This document shows, one piece after another, positions 1 to 10,119 of a stretch of 64,000 nt of DNA. The notes beneath the pieces are model-generated. The model saw only the letters and a program-made list of their open reading frames with translations, did no database searches and was not told where the DNA came from. Source of the DNA: Agapetus fuscipes. Taxonomy: Eukaryota > Arthropoda > Insecta > Trichoptera > Glossosomatidae. Position 1 is the stretch's first letter, and each line of letters opens with the position of its first letter. A program made the position numbers and the translations under genes. Where the stretch lies: NCBI GenBank assembly GCA_951799405.1, contig OX637343.1, forward strand, positions 14,548,524 to 14,612,523, written 5' to 3'.

Positions 1-169
1 CGCGCTTACAAATGCTGATTGTGTACTTACAAATAAAATCCAAACCTCAAATGAACATAAGCCCTGCAACTCTTGCCGACATTCCCTGAAACAGGGGTGA
101 CATTGGCAAAGTGAACCATTTTTTACAGTATGGGTGGTCAGCCTTTTACCAACCTATAAATCAAGGAAA
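1..169 (-). repeat. rep-A retroposon, cut by window edge
   Basis: This is the first of about 40 copies of the family called rep-A here. Read 5' to 3', a complete copy starts TTCCTTGACTTATAGG and continues with GGCTGACCACCCAT, a GGTTCACTTTGCCAATG block, GTTTCAGGGAAGGTCGG, a TTCATTTGAG block and TTTGCAACTTAGATT, then an (AGATT)n/(TTAGA)n tail. It has no long ORF. The A-box and B-box resemblance near its 5' end is too weak to call it tRNA-derived. Here the tail lies outside the window. Confidence 0.85.
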
Positions 170-802
170 TCATTCCCATTATTGTGAAAATAAATAGGTT
201 CAATAATTATAACCCTTTTGATTACAAACGTGACAAAAAAGTTCATACTATACATAGATGCATTTTTTAAATAAATAATTATTTTTTAAAATCGTGCTAA
301 AATTGATGAAGATAATAATAATGATTATTGTTATGTTCACATTTTTAACAAGTTATAATCATCGTTTTAACAACTTAACAGGGCATTTAATGAAGCGGAG
401 AAATCTCGAGCTCGAGCAATTATGATTGTTCGTCTAATTCGTGTTCGTTGTATGAAGTTTCCCTGGCATAGCGAGCTTTCACATTTCTGGCATATTACGA
501 AGGTGCATAGAAACTATTAAAATTCCTGTCAAATAGAAAGATAATTTGTTCGCTGTATACAACTGTATACATACGCTGTATACAACAAGTGATTTCTGAG
601 CCTCTTTTGCTTTGTGTAAACACTTCGGAAAGTGTAGCTTCACGGGAGGGCCTTCTGCCACTCGCATCTCACATAACTTTTGCATGCGAGTCCTGTGACA
701 CATCCCCGGATGGGATGGATATACAGGGCGTGGGTCAGTGGAGGGGAGACTGACCCTGAGAGAAGGTGTTGTATACAACTATTTGTTTAAACTTACTTTA
801 TG
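170..802. other. AT-rich unannotated stretch
   Basis: No gene or recognised repeat was seen. The only long frame (about 100 codons on the minus strand) has no family resemblance. Confidence 0.5.
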
Positions 803-1335
803 ATCGGTCGGTAGTCATGTGGCAACACTTCAGACTCGTAAATGGAAGGTTGTGGGTTCGAATCCCGGCGAAGCACAAATAAAATACCATTTATGTTTTC
901 AAACATGCTCTTTGCTGTAATTTAACATTCAAAGATATATAAAAATTCAAAACTCAAATCAAATGCATGCCCACAAACAGACACGTCGTGTAAGTTATGA
1001 ATGTGTACTTACAAGTTAAAACCAAAACTCAAATGAATGACCTTCCCTGAAACAGGGGTGACATTGGCAAAGTGAACCATTTTTTACAGTATGGGTGGTC
1101 AGCCACATACCAACCTATAAGTTAAGGTTGGGTTGAAAAAATTATAAAACCTTTACCAAAGACCCGTCACTAAAGGTCCATCCAGCTTCACAGCAACTGG
1201 GTCTTGCTCGAGTATTGGCGTTTTTGTAGCGACGACCAAGCTCGTAAACACCTCTGCGGCACTAAAACAAGTGTGATAGATCCCTAGAGTCTCTGAAATC
1301 TAAGGAGTCACCCGCACAGAAGTTCTTTAAAAAAA
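803..1335 (+). repeat. SINE-B (long-tail subfamily), split by rep-A
   Basis: The tRNA-like head has the B-box GGTTCGAATCCCGG. It is followed by the SINE-B body (caaatgtgctcttcgctg, accggtcac, gacgaccaagctcg). This subfamily ends with a CTAGAGTCTCT... block, then CGCACAG and an A-run. The body is interrupted at about 924-1128 by a minus-strand rep-A copy, so the rep-A insertion is younger. Confidence 0.85.
932..1128 (-). repeat. rep-A inserted in SINE-B
   Basis: Recognised by the reverse-complement rep-A blocks (ccttccctgaaacagggg, gtgaaccattttttacag, ccaacctataagtt). A short deletion removes the GCAACTCTTGCC region. No clean target duplication is visible. Confidence 0.8.
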
Positions 1336-1489
1336 AAAATTCAAAAATGTATGCATATTAACAGTGCCTCTAGAAACCTTTTTGGTATTAAAACATTTAT
1401 GGTAAGACGGTTTGAATGAAGAGTTATTTTACTTGGGTACTGTCGCTTTCTTGTTAGGAATGATGTAAAAAAATGCTTGAAATTCAGTT

Positions 1490-1712
1490 GACCTGTACCC
1501 TTAGTACGAGTTTCAAAACTTGAGTAAAGTAAAGTTTACGGAAAGTATTAAACAGTGATTTTCCCCAAAATCTGCCGTTTTTTTTGGTCTTAGCAAAAGA
1601 GTTACAGTGATGAAAAAAATCAAACAAACAAAAACGGCAGATTTTGTGGAAAACCACTCTTTAATACTTTCCGTAAACTTTAATTTACTCAAGTTTTGCA
1701 ATTCGTATTTAG
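1490..1712. mobile_element. MITE-H copy 1
   Basis: The ends are inverted repeats of about 50 bp (TACGAGTT..., cttgagtaaagtaaagttta). Inner inverted blocks around AATCTGCCG flank a core (agcaaaagagttacagtgatg). A second copy lies at 20068-20309, and their near-identical layout defines the family. No coding capacity. Confidence 0.75.
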
Positions 1713-2179
1713 GGTAGGATATTCTATTAATTCTGAAGATTAGAAAAGATCTTTTTCGAACAATAAGGCAGCTTATGAAAAATTAACGTAAATATAAGGA
1801 AATATGACTAGGTACTCTATGACATGCCATTCTTAGTAATATTACTCTTATTGTGATAAAGTAAAAATACATAAAGTAATAAAAACAAACTGACTTATGA
1901 AAAAACAGTTTTTCCTTCGTTTCTTTAAATTAATTTGAAAACATTTGATCTTTTCCCCCCATATACGACTAAATTGCACTCATGTGGTTTTGTGACATTT
2001 GAAACAATGCAACTTTGAAGAAATTAATTTAAAGAGTGTTTTAAGTATACCCCAAACCTGTCGTTTTTGTTTCTTAAACATTAAGTAAAATAGTCATTGA
2101 AAAGAGTGAAAGTGATGAAAAAATCCTGCGGAACACTTTTCAATGAAAAAAATGTTTAAGAAGCAATTTGAAAGATGGC
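1713..2179. other. AT-rich stretch with a degraded MITE-H-like inverted repeat
   Basis: Around 2044-2165 a shorter inverted repeat (ctgtcgtttttgtttctt, gtttaagaagca) echoes MITE-H internal sequence. Nothing else was recognised. Confidence 0.35.
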
Positions 2180-2262
2180 TGAAACCGGGCTGGCAGTGTC
2201 GAAAGTGAACATGATTTTGCAGATTGGGTTCAGCCTCATACCAACCTATTAGTCAAGGAAAG
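2180..2262 (-). repeat. rep-A fragment, degraded
   Basis: Only the 5' part remains recognisable (aaagtgaac, tcagcctcataccaacctat, tagtcaagga). Confidence 0.55.
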
Positions 2263-2378
2263 TAATAATTTGTAAATGTGTCAAACAACCGTGTCTGCTT
2301 GTGAGCGTGCATTTAATATGAATACTTAAATTAATTAAATAAACACACTGTTTCAATTCACTTTTATTATTTTAACTA

Positions 2379-2416
2379 TGTCAAACGTTTTCGCCTAAAA
2401 AGGCATCCTCAGGACA
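2379..2416 (-). ncRNA. Hammerhead-ribozyme-like motif (left arm)
   Basis: On the minus strand: stem I TGTC/GACA, core CTGAGGA, a stem II hairpin GCC...GGC, GAAA, and a tiny palindromic stem III (AACGTT) followed by U at the cleavage position. The one deviation is an unpaired U after CTGAGGA. The order matches a type I hammerhead with a minimal stem III, as described for Penelope-like elements. Activity is unproven. Confidence 0.5.
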
Positions 2417-2603
2417 ATGACAATCATTCACAAATTGTCATTATATATATTTGGATGACTTATTCTTCTTTTGGGCGCCGTTTAGTGGCTCCAGCCACCC
2501 CAAGGGCGCCCACCGCTCACTCTCTTCTTGTGAAGATGGTGGTCTTCAGCTCCTTCCTGAAACGCTCCTCGCTGGTTTCTGTCCTCAGCTTCAAAGTTGT
2601 CAT

Positions 2604-2641
2604 TGTCCTGAGGATGCCTTTTTACGCGAAAACGTTTGACA
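2604..2641 (+). ncRNA. Hammerhead-like motif (right arm, mutated stem II)
   Basis: The same motif as in the left arm, with identical stem I (TGTC/GACA), core and stem III. Stem II has a mismatch (GCC against CGC), so this copy is probably weaker or dead. Confidence 0.45.
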
Positions 2642-2767
2642 TAGTTAAAATAATAAAAGTGAATTGAAACACTGTATTATTTAATTAATTATACAATGGA
2701 CTTTCACTGTGTAAATCACCAAACCCTGAAAAATTTTGACTCTTAAATGTTTTCAAGTTCATTTCAC

Positions 2768-3172
2768 CTTTTTTTTTTTTTTAAGAAATCCTGTGCGGGA
2801 GACTCCCTAGATTCTAAAGACTCTAGGGGTCTATGACACTTGTTGTAGTGCCGCAGAGGTGTACGAGCTTGGTCGTCGCTACAAAGCGCCAATACTCGAG
2901 CAAGACCCAGTTGCTGTAAGGATGGATGGACCTTTGGTGACCGGTCATTAGTAAAGGTTTATGAATTTTTCAACCCAGCGAAGAGCACATTCGAAATATA
3001 AATGGTATATTTTTGTGCTCCGCCGGGATCCGAATCCACAACCTTCCATTTACGAGTCCGAAGTGTTGCCACTACGGACTACGGACCGGTCCAAGATGCC
3101 AACGACACGCGGTGTACCTGAGCGGTTACCCATCCAAGCACTGACCACGCCCAATGTTGCTTAACCTTAATT
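2768..3172 (-). repeat. Composite 5S-SINE-B (long-tail subfamily)
   Basis: Reading the minus strand, a partial 5S rRNA-like module (about 3093-3172: gttaagcaacattgggcg, ggatgggtaaccgctcagg, accgcgtgtcgttgg) runs directly into the SINE-B tRNA-like head (accggtccgtagtcc). The SINE body, the CTAGGGAGTCTCCCGCACAG block and a poly-A (poly-T here) end follow. It shows that the 5S and tRNA-like parts move as one unit. Confidence 0.8.
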
Positions 3173-3473
3173 ACGAGTACCAAATTTTAATATTTTTTCA
3201 ACTTATACGAGAGATAAAAAATATCTTTGGATAATATTATCAACGTTTTAAAAAGATTTGACCTAGTGTTACATACTTACACATAATATTCAAGTACATG
3301 AAGTTATGTCAAAATTTTTAGCACAACAATGTCACACTTGTCATAAATTTGCACTCGTCTAAACGAGTTTAGGAAATTCAAAATTTAAGTTTAACACAAG
3401 GTCAAAATTTTCTTTGTTTTATTTTACAAGAAAAAAGTATATAAATATTTTTTTCATAAATTTACCTTTAATT
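3173..3473. other. AT-rich stretch, nothing recognised
   Basis: No repeat family or coding potential was seen. Confidence 0.5.
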
Positions 3474-3712
3474 TAATCTAATCTAAGTTGCAAAAATATG
3501 TTACATTGGGGATTCACATTATATGCATTCTCACAAGCGGACACGTACAAGTTCGCGCTTGTACATGCCGCATGTGAACCTACAACATAAAAACTCAAAT
3601 CTCAAATGAACATACACCACCCTGCAACTCTTGACGTCCTTCCCTGAAACAGGGGTGACATTGGCAAAGTAAACCATTTTTACAGCATGGGTGGTCAGCC
3701 GCATACATATGT
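3474..3712 (-). repeat. rep-A copy
   Basis: Nearly complete from the tail (aatctaatctaagttgc) to the head (ggtggtcagccgcatac). The last bases of the 5' end are replaced by atatgtggg. Confidence 0.85.
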
Positions 3713-4089
3713 GGGTACAAAAATATCCGCGGCCGGAAATCGTATAAACTTTATGTTTGTTAATTTGATATACATACCTACTTATTCTGGGATATTCACA
3801 GCACATTTAATCCATAGCTGATACACGAATCATGTTTTTTTTGGTATGGAGAATTCACAGTAGCTGGCGGTTGAGCCATGGATTTGCGGTGTGTGAATAA
3901 CACCGATTGTGTTTTAATCATTTTTCTACGGAAAATAAAAATGAGTCGATGCATTACGTTTTATGTTAGATATTGGAAATAAAACCAAAGAAAAATTTCT
4001 GAGAAATTGATATCATAATAATATTATAGAAGATATAGACTTGTTCGCGCTTACACACGCTGCAAGTTTTTTCTGCTTTATTCCTTTTA
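3713..4089. other. Unannotated; one block repeated near 33960
   Basis: A segment around 3838-3910 (gagaattcacagtagctgg, gccatggatttgcggtgtg, ataacaccg) is repeated in diverged form at 33953-34015. Its nature is unknown. Confidence 0.35.
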
Positions 4090-4322
4090 TAGATCCGAAG
4101 GATATGTTGCAAGAATAGATGGATGTCGTGGTAGAGGAAGACCGTGAAATGTATGAATGGACCGAATTTCTGAAATAGTGAATGAATGGAATATCCAGGC
4201 ATAATAAAAGGAGAGCTTGTATGAAGAAGGTTATGATTGTGGATGGAATGAAAGAAGTAGGTATGTGAGGACAGAAAGAAATGGCGGTTGATCTGTAATG
4301 TTGGCGGCTAGAACTACGGTTT
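4090..4322 (+). mobile_element. Non-LTR retrotransposon 3' end (family P)
   Basis: Broken frames encode the tail GRGRPR..W.D.I.EIV.EW followed by a MKKVM..DGM motif and a short 3' UTR (aaatggcggttgatctgtaatg). Other P copies in this window share this C-terminal tail, which resembles that of insect non-LTR elements. Stops interrupt it and no RT domain remains. Confidence 0.6.
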
Positions 4323-4422
4323 TTAAAGTTAGAATTTTGTATTCTGTTTTTGTTTTAATGTTAATACATTTTATTATTTGTTAAATGTAAAAATGTATTT
4401 TTTTGTGTATGTTTCTACACAT

Positions 4423-4660
4423 ATAGGTTGGTATGCGGCTGACCACCCATGCTGTAGAAAATGGTTCACTTTGCCTATGTCACCCGTGTTTCAGGGAAGG
4501 TCGGCAAGAGTAGCAGGTTCATTTGAGATTTGGGTTTTTTTTGTTGTAGGTTCACATGCGGCATGTGCAAGCGCGAACTTTTACGTGTCTGCTTGTGAGA
4601 ATGCATATAATGTGAATCCCCAATGTAACATATCTTTGCAACTAAGATTAGATAAGGTTA
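4423..4660 (+). repeat. rep-A copy
   Basis: Complete from ataggttggtatgcgg to gcaactaagattagata. A frame of about 111 codons across it is accidental; the same pseudo-frame recurs in many rep-A copies. Confidence 0.85.
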
Positions 4661-5289
4661 AAGTTAATAATATAAGTAAACATTGTTTTCTACGCATAAA
4701 GTATAGACAGTAAAAAATAGCTCAAGTTTAATAATTTCATCCGAGTTTCTCTAATATATTCATGCTTCGTTGTAAACAACTAAATATCACACCAACTATG
4801 TACAGATAATATATAATACACAAGTAATTTTAATATAAAGTGTCAACCCCACAACCGTTTAAAGCTACGTCGCGTCGTAGACTCTCGACAAGTATAAAAC
4901 CTTTCAAAGTATTTTACAAAAAAAATGTATAGCAACTAAGATAGCGCCACTTTAGTCTAGGTATATTTAGACGGTTACATAAGCGACGCGACGTTTTGAT
5001 AAAAAAAAAAAAGAGTTATGAATGCTATCCTACTTAAAATTTTCCGCTCTTTCTAATGCGCTAACTCCCATAGCTCTACGATGTTTTTTGTTGTTGTTTA
5101 AGCCCAAGCAAACAACCGCGTTTTCGAAGTATGGTTTTGGTGTAACCTACAAGATTTTGGCTTTTATTCTCCTAAAGGCGCTTGTGACATAAAAAATCGT
5201 AAAACATTTTAAAAACCACATTAATAGGAATGCCAATAAATGCCAAAAAAATTTAGAGCTGTTTTGATTTTAACGATATGATAAAAAAA

Positions 5290-5775
5290 TTATGTTCCTT
5301 CACTTATAGGTTGGTATGCGTCTGACCACCCATGCTGTAAAAATGGTTCACTTTGCCAATGTCACCCCTGTTTCATGGAAGGACGGCAAGAGTTTCAGGG
5401 TGTATGCCCATTTGAGATTTGATTTTTATGTTGTAGGTTCGCATGCGGCATGTGCAAGCGCGAACTTGTACGTGTCTGCTTGTGAGAATGCATATAATGT
5501 GAATCTCCAATGTTTTTTTTTTTGTTTCATAAATAAATTTGTGAAGAGGAATGCAATTCATCAACCTATTTTGCCTGGCCAGTTGTCTTCATGCGAAAGC
5601 AGAAACTTGTGTGCATGCAACGACATCTGAACCAGGGTCAATGTTATGGTCAAAGGGGCCAGCCGTGGCTCGAACCAACGTTATCTGAACCAAACACGCT
5701 AGCTGAACAAGCGCCTTGACCGCCGTGGCCATAGCACCTACAAAATATCTTTGCAACTTAGATTAGATTAGATAT
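5290..5775 (+). repeat. rep-A inserted in MITE-G, itself split by SINE-D
   Basis: The rep-A head and body run to 5515 (gtgaatctccaatg) and resume at about 5738 (aaatatctttgcaacttag, then attagatta). The gap holds a SINE-D copy. This gives a relative order: G first, then rep-A, then SINE-D. Confidence 0.85.
5515..5737 (-). repeat. SINE-D inserted in rep-A
   Basis: SINE-D is read on the minus strand. It has a tRNA-like head (tatggccacggcggtcaag) and a B-box-like ggttcgagccacgg. The body includes tgcatgcacacaag, catgaagacaactggccagg and caaaataggttgatgaattg, with an A-rich 3' end (poly-T here). Confidence 0.8.
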
Positions 5776-6112
5776 ACCATTTTTGTGCAATTTCAAAGTT
5801 TAAACTGCTCTCCTGAAAAATCTAGTTCTTGTCGCTTATGCCCTATTACCTTCAAAGCGTCGATATATTTTATGTGAAATAATATAGTCGAGTTTAAAAA
5901 GTTTTATACTGGAATAAATGGGTCAGAAGGAAATTGCTACGATATTATGCAGCTTCCATCAAGGCGGAAGTCTTCTGCGTAGACTGCAGCTGCAGTTTAG
6001 AATTGAATATTTATTTAATAATTTCTGCCGTCTCCAACTGCGCTTTTCCGAGTCACTCGTGGATAATACCTTATTTACTTATTAAAGTTTTAATGAAAAA
6101 AATATTATATTT

Positions 6113-6500
6113 AACTACTGACTGGTCCGCAGTCCAGTGGTAACACTTCACACTCGTAAATGAAAGGTTGTGAATTCGAATCCCGGCAGGGCACACAAAA
6201 ATATATGTAGTCCAGTGGCGAAGGGTGCCATACACGCCGGTTCCCATCGGCTTCCCTTTTAAAATGATGTAACAAAGTAGTTAAAAAATATAGGCATAAA
6301 GTAAAAAAAAATACATTTAAAACCAAAGAAACAATACGTATTTTTCCCCCATTGAAACCATGCAGTCTACTTTATTATCATTTTTGCCTCATTTTAAACG
6401 GGAAACCGATGGGAATCGGCTTGTATGGCACCCTTCGCCATTGATAGGTACCATATTTTATATTTTCAAATGTGCTCTTCGCTGGGTTGGTATACATTTT
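6113..6500 (+). repeat. SINE-B split by MITE-N
   Basis: The head at 6121-6196 (ctggtccgcagtccagtgg, attcgaatcccggcagggc) is followed, after a MITE, by the continuation at 6450-6500 (tattttcaaatgtgctcttc, gctgggttgg), where this copy ends. Confidence 0.75.
6213..6443. mobile_element. MITE-N (hAT-like TIRs)
   Basis: Terminal inverted repeats of 55 bp match at about 50 positions and begin CA(G/A)TGGCGAAGGGTGCC. The CAGTGG start is hAT-like, but no clean 8-bp target duplication is visible, so the superfamily is uncertain. The core is AT-rich and non-coding. Confidence 0.65.
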
Positions 6501-6642
6501 TATGTAAGTAATACTTTGTTGTGAAAATAACCACTTTTAATGTTTAAATAACTTCCTCTCCAAAGCTACCCCTGTGTCAGAAAATGTGGCAAGATTTCAA
6601 TGTATCTGATTTTTGCGATTCAAGGTTTCTTAGGGAGATTAA

Positions 6643-7135
6643 GGGCTTGTTGCACCAAACTCCAATCGGAGACAAATAAAAATTAAGCGTGATTTCTCCC
6701 ATAAAATTAAATTTTGTTTGCATATACGTAAACCAGCTGATGTACATCATCTTTCCTGTTCAAATTCCATCATATTATTCCCAGTTCCGAGAAATATTTA
6801 AGCGAGGTCCTTACCAGTTACTACAACCTCGCGCGGACAAACACAGAGGTCAGCTGCATCAAGAAGCAGCTGCCTGGACATCCCTGCAAGAAGGCTCCGC
6901 ACTGTTTTTGGAGACAGAGCATTCAAGGCAGCCGCTCCAATGACTTGGAACGCTATTCCCGCCTCACTGAGGGAACTGGATATGGAGAGACTCACCTCTT
7001 CGTCCAATCATACAGACAAGCGCCTTTGTAGTGACACACTGTAATAAAAAGCGCTATACAAATTTTGTCTTATCTTACCAAAATCAAATTTTAAGTGTCA
7101 ATCAAATATTGATTGGAGGTTCGTGCAACAAGCCC
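6643..7135. mobile_element. TTAA-flanked MITE (piggyBac-type signature)
   Basis: TTAA lies immediately outside both ends (6639-6642 and 7136-7139). The TIRs start GGGCTTGTTGCAC and match at 23 of 25 positions. TTAA duplication with short TIRs is the piggyBac signature, although no transposase is present. The middle is occupied by a LINE 3' fragment. Confidence 0.7.
6805..7077 (+). mobile_element. Non-LTR 3' end (family Q) inside the TTAA MITE
   Basis: Frame-broken sequence encodes the RT-polyprotein tail (LRSAASRSSCL, RTVFGDRAFKAAAPMTWN-like), then the stop and a short UTR (agcgcctttgtagtgacac, aaaaagcgctatacaaat). It is about 85% like 48437-48720. This tail is characteristic of CR1/L2-like elements. 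It is 5'-truncated and dead. Confidence 0.7.
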
Positions 7136-7248
7136 TTAATGTTTGCCTCTTGTCTTATTGATCCATACTTATGTTTTTCTTTTTACTATTACACAAAATA
7201 CTTCATAGTATTTTGAACTTGTAGCTCCTTATATTATTTATTTGCACA

Positions 7249-7476
7249 AGATTTAAAGAACATTCCAGAGCACTCAAAGGCTTATCTGCATACTCTGAGA
7301 TGGCAGACCATTGCATTGATAAAGACCATACTTTCGATATTACCAATATTGAGGTAATGCACTCTGAGTGTGAAGTGAGGAGACTGATGGCTCTGGAAGC
7401 GTTGGAAATCTACAAAAATAAAAATAAAGACTTAGTGAATGTGCAGATTCCCTATGTTTCACCAATATTGCAATAA
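7249..7476 (+). mobile_element. Penelope-like element, C-terminal ORF remnant
   Basis: An uninterrupted 75-codon frame begins RFKEHSRALKG, continues AYSEMADHCIDKDHTFD and LMALEALEIYKNKN, and ends SPILQ before TAA. The pattern R.KEH....A.HC...H.......E.......EA.EI fits the second half of the GIY-YIG endonuclease that closes Penelope-like polyproteins. The frame starts abruptly, so the copy is 5'-truncated; the GIY and YIG motifs and the RT are missing. About 200 bp downstream is a hammerhead-like motif, as expected for the terminal repeat of these elements. Confidence 0.7.
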
Positions 7477-7673
7477 CTTTTTATTTTTATTTAACTAACA
7501 CATTTTATTTTTATTGTATTAAAATTTTTAATTTCATTATACCTAACAATAATGCATTTTTGAATCTTACATTTGTGTTAAATAATAAAAAAAAAAATAT
7601 CTATGAATTTTGCTTTTGTTTTGAAAAAAATTGTTTTGAAAATTATTTTATAAAAATATATTTGGAACCATTC

Positions 7674-7713
7674 TGCTCCTGAAGATGCCACATTAGGCGA
7701 AAATGTTCGAGCA
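7674..7713 (+). ncRNA. Hammerhead-like motif in Penelope-type 3' end
   Basis: Stem I TGCTC/GAGCA (5 bp), core CTGAAGA, stem II GCC..GGC, GAAA, a minimal stem III (AATGTT) and C at the cleavage position. It is followed by the same AATAAAGTGAATT end seen at 2641-2672. Stem I differs in sequence from the other copies but still pairs. Confidence 0.55.
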
Positions 7714-8819
7714 AAAACAAAAAGAATAAAGTGAATTAAAACCATTACCATTTCTATTTTTAAATATTTATATTTATATTTATTTTCAACCTACTCGTTT
7801 AAGTCAACATTAATCTTTATGCATAATATACATACCTACGCAAGGAGAGAGCGTTAACCTGGTGAAAGTGTGTACGCCTCTCAGATCGATCGGAAAAACA
7901 CTGTGCACAAGTCAATCCGCAATACAAAACACAATAAAATCTACATTAAATCTTAACCAAGTCTCTCATTTGTAAACAGTGCAGTTTTTTCTGCAACCAA
8001 CAGGTGCGATTATCTCATTAAGAATTCTGAACACAAAAAAGCCAAGCTCAACAAAACGCATTTAAGATTTGAATCGAATTAGAATGTAATGTAGTCATTG
8101 TGTACACACTTTTTAAATCGCAACAGGTGGGCTTAGTTTTTTTATGCATCTGTACACAGTGTTTGATCTCTTTGAATTGTTTTGTTGTTTGTTGGGTGTT
8201 TTTGTGAGATTATCTAATGCTGTGTTTAGAGCAAGTTTCGTAATCTGGTACTGAGACATCTGAGAATTGGGTAATACCTTTTTGAGCGAGGCCAAATGAA
8301 TTACGTTTTGGCGGTACGCCCAAATATTGGAATGCCTTTTTTTTATCGGCAATCTATCGTGCATATGGTAACGCACAAAAAACTTCTAAATATACTTTCA
8401 TTGTATTTGTAGCCTCCAAAAAAATATTTGCAATCCAACTTTCAAAGTAAATTCGTGGTTCTAGGCCAGTGGTGCCCAACTGGTATCTCTCGGGCACCAT
8501 CTGTCGTCTTCATTGATGAAAACGATAGATCAGAACGCACTAATTCATTTATCTGTCAATCCAAAGGATATGCAGTGAAGTTAGCTAATCGCGAACCGAA
8601 AGACTTAACGGAAACAGTCGAGCTTTTCCGAAGTTCAATGCTGCCTTAGCTTTCGCTCTGTAGTCTTGGGCCAAAAGTAAAAGAGGACTGCAATTCACAG
8701 GATCATTTCTGTAGTACTTCCTCCCACGCTCCTGAAGCTTCTTAAATAGCGTAAACAGGTGTTTATATTTTTTCTTTTCTCAGAGGTGCAGCTCTCTGAG
8801 ACGCATAGATACTACGTTT
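7714..8819. other. Unannotated; hAT-like terminus at about 8466
   Basis: cagtggtgcccaactgg at 8466-8482 resembles a hAT end, but no partner end was found. Frames up to 87 codons show no recognisable family. Confidence 0.35.
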
Positions 8820-8980
8820 TGGTCTCAACACCACGGTAATTCTTACCTACCGAATATCGGTAATATCTGTATGTAGACAAATCAGCTGTTTACTTGCGGC
8901 CATCTTTGATTGACAAGTCTTTATACAAATATTACCGACATTCGGTGGGTAAGAATTACCGTGGTGATGAGACTTCTAGG
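8820..8980. mobile_element. MITE-F copy 1
   Basis: A palindrome-like element: (g)tctcaacaccacggtaattc facing gaattaccgtggtgatgaga, with inner arms (cggtaatatctgtatg, catacaaatattaccgacat-like) around a gcggccatct core. No coding capacity. Confidence 0.75.
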
Positions 8981-10119
8981 CTTTCACCGGACAACAACGC
9001 AAAAAATACCAAATACTTTACTTCAAGAAGAATTAAAAGTTTGGTCTAAAAACGGTTCGGATGTAGGAATAAGAAAGGATGGTAGGGAAGAGAGGAATCC
9101 TGGGCAAAACTGGAGAGGACTACAACTCGCAGAAATCAAATTCGATGTTTTACAACACGCCATTTATTTGGCTCACTGCCGCAAACACATCGCACGTTTA
9201 ATAATAAAGAGCAATAACTCAAAAAACATGAATGTTGGGAAAACGCGTTTGAAGTTCAGACACCCAGTACAACTTGTATGGGATGAAAAAGGCGGCCGAT
9301 GTTTTATCTCGGTCATATTCGTCCAAATTGAACGACTGTCGCATTCTACCTATTCTTCTCGCATTGTTCTTGCGTTTTATTACAAAATCTCGATTTTCTC
9401 AATTTTTGAGTTATTTCTCTTTATTATTAAACAGGCGACATGTTGATGGTCGTAGAGCGTGAGCGCAAAAGAGTTTTACAACTAAAAAAATGACATAAGA
9501 CGTCAGACAAGTCTTCTTCCTCTTTTTTCTTTTTTGTTGTTAGACAAAATGATATTAGACGTCAGAATCGTCTTCTTCTTCTTTTAATATTATTTATCAT
9601 ATTAAATTCAGACCAAAGTTATTGATTGTTTTTTTAAAGACATATTTAAAAGGCACATGAAATTGTTCATTCTATTCGTTGGCAATCTGCAATAATATGT
9701 AACTTTGCCTTTGCGCAACTTTGCCCACAACCAAATTACAAATTCATTACTGAACAGTTGCCCTGACCGAACAGCGAGTCCGAACTGCGCTCAAAACTCA
9801 AACAACAAACAAAATTCCGATAGAATTCAACAAGAATTCTTATAAAATACTCAGTGTTCGGACAGTTTGCTCGGTCAGTTGAATAAATTATGGTGAAGAA
9901 TTTTGTATGGAGATACAACGTGGGTTGAATGTTTCATAGAAAGCTTTGTATGTGAGTAATATTATGCAATAAACAATAATTATTTTTGTTGTTTTTGTTA
10001 CATTTGAAATGAGTTGTCATTATAACAATTATTTAAAAAAAATGAGGCTATTTTTTGAAATTTGAAAAATGTTTTTTTGTTCGGTAAAAGGTTACTGACA
10101 TATTTTTTAATAAGCGATT
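8981..10119. other. Unannotated, one 178-codon frame of doubtful status
   Basis: The frame 8910-9446 (+) starts inside MITE-F and contains ...WSKNGSDVGIRKDGREE..., with no family recognised. Its start within a MITE and its degenerate C-terminus argue against a gene. The rest is AT-rich. Confidence 0.4.

Larger units (their letters stand above)
2330..2690. mobile_element. Inverted-repeat element with Penelope-like termini
   Basis: Two arms of about 95 bp (2330-2424 and 2595-2690) are near-perfect inverted repeats. Each carries a hammerhead-like core, then AAAATAATAAAAGTGAATT and GAAACACTGT. The same end sequence follows the Penelope-like ORF remnant at 7249-7476, so these arms are read as two Penelope-type terminal segments facing each other around a 170-bp spacer. 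The spacer frames (up to 70 codons) look non-coding. Confidence 0.6.
4963..5868 (+). mobile_element. MITE-G, interrupted by rep-A
   Basis: The G left end (acggttacataagcgac) runs through the G body (ctttctaatgcgctaactcc, aaaggcgcttgtgacata, aggaatgccaataaatgcc, ttttaacgatatgataa). After a rep-A insertion it resumes at 5776 (accatttttgtgcaatttc, aactgctctcctgaa) and finishes with the inverted end tgtcgcttatgccctatt...cgtcgatat. An uninterrupted G unit would be roughly 400-450 bp with TIRs of about 35 bp. Confidence 0.75.

Noticed and set aside
4378..4713. Recurrent ~75-110-codon frame (MRLTTHAVKMVHFANVTPVSG-like) as a protein family
   Set aside because: It is the rep-A sequence read in one frame; copies have independent shifts and stops and no purifying pattern.
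8910..9446. 178-codon open frame as a gene
   Set aside because: It begins inside a MITE-F arm, no family resemblance, and the C-terminal part is AT-driven hydrophobic sequence.
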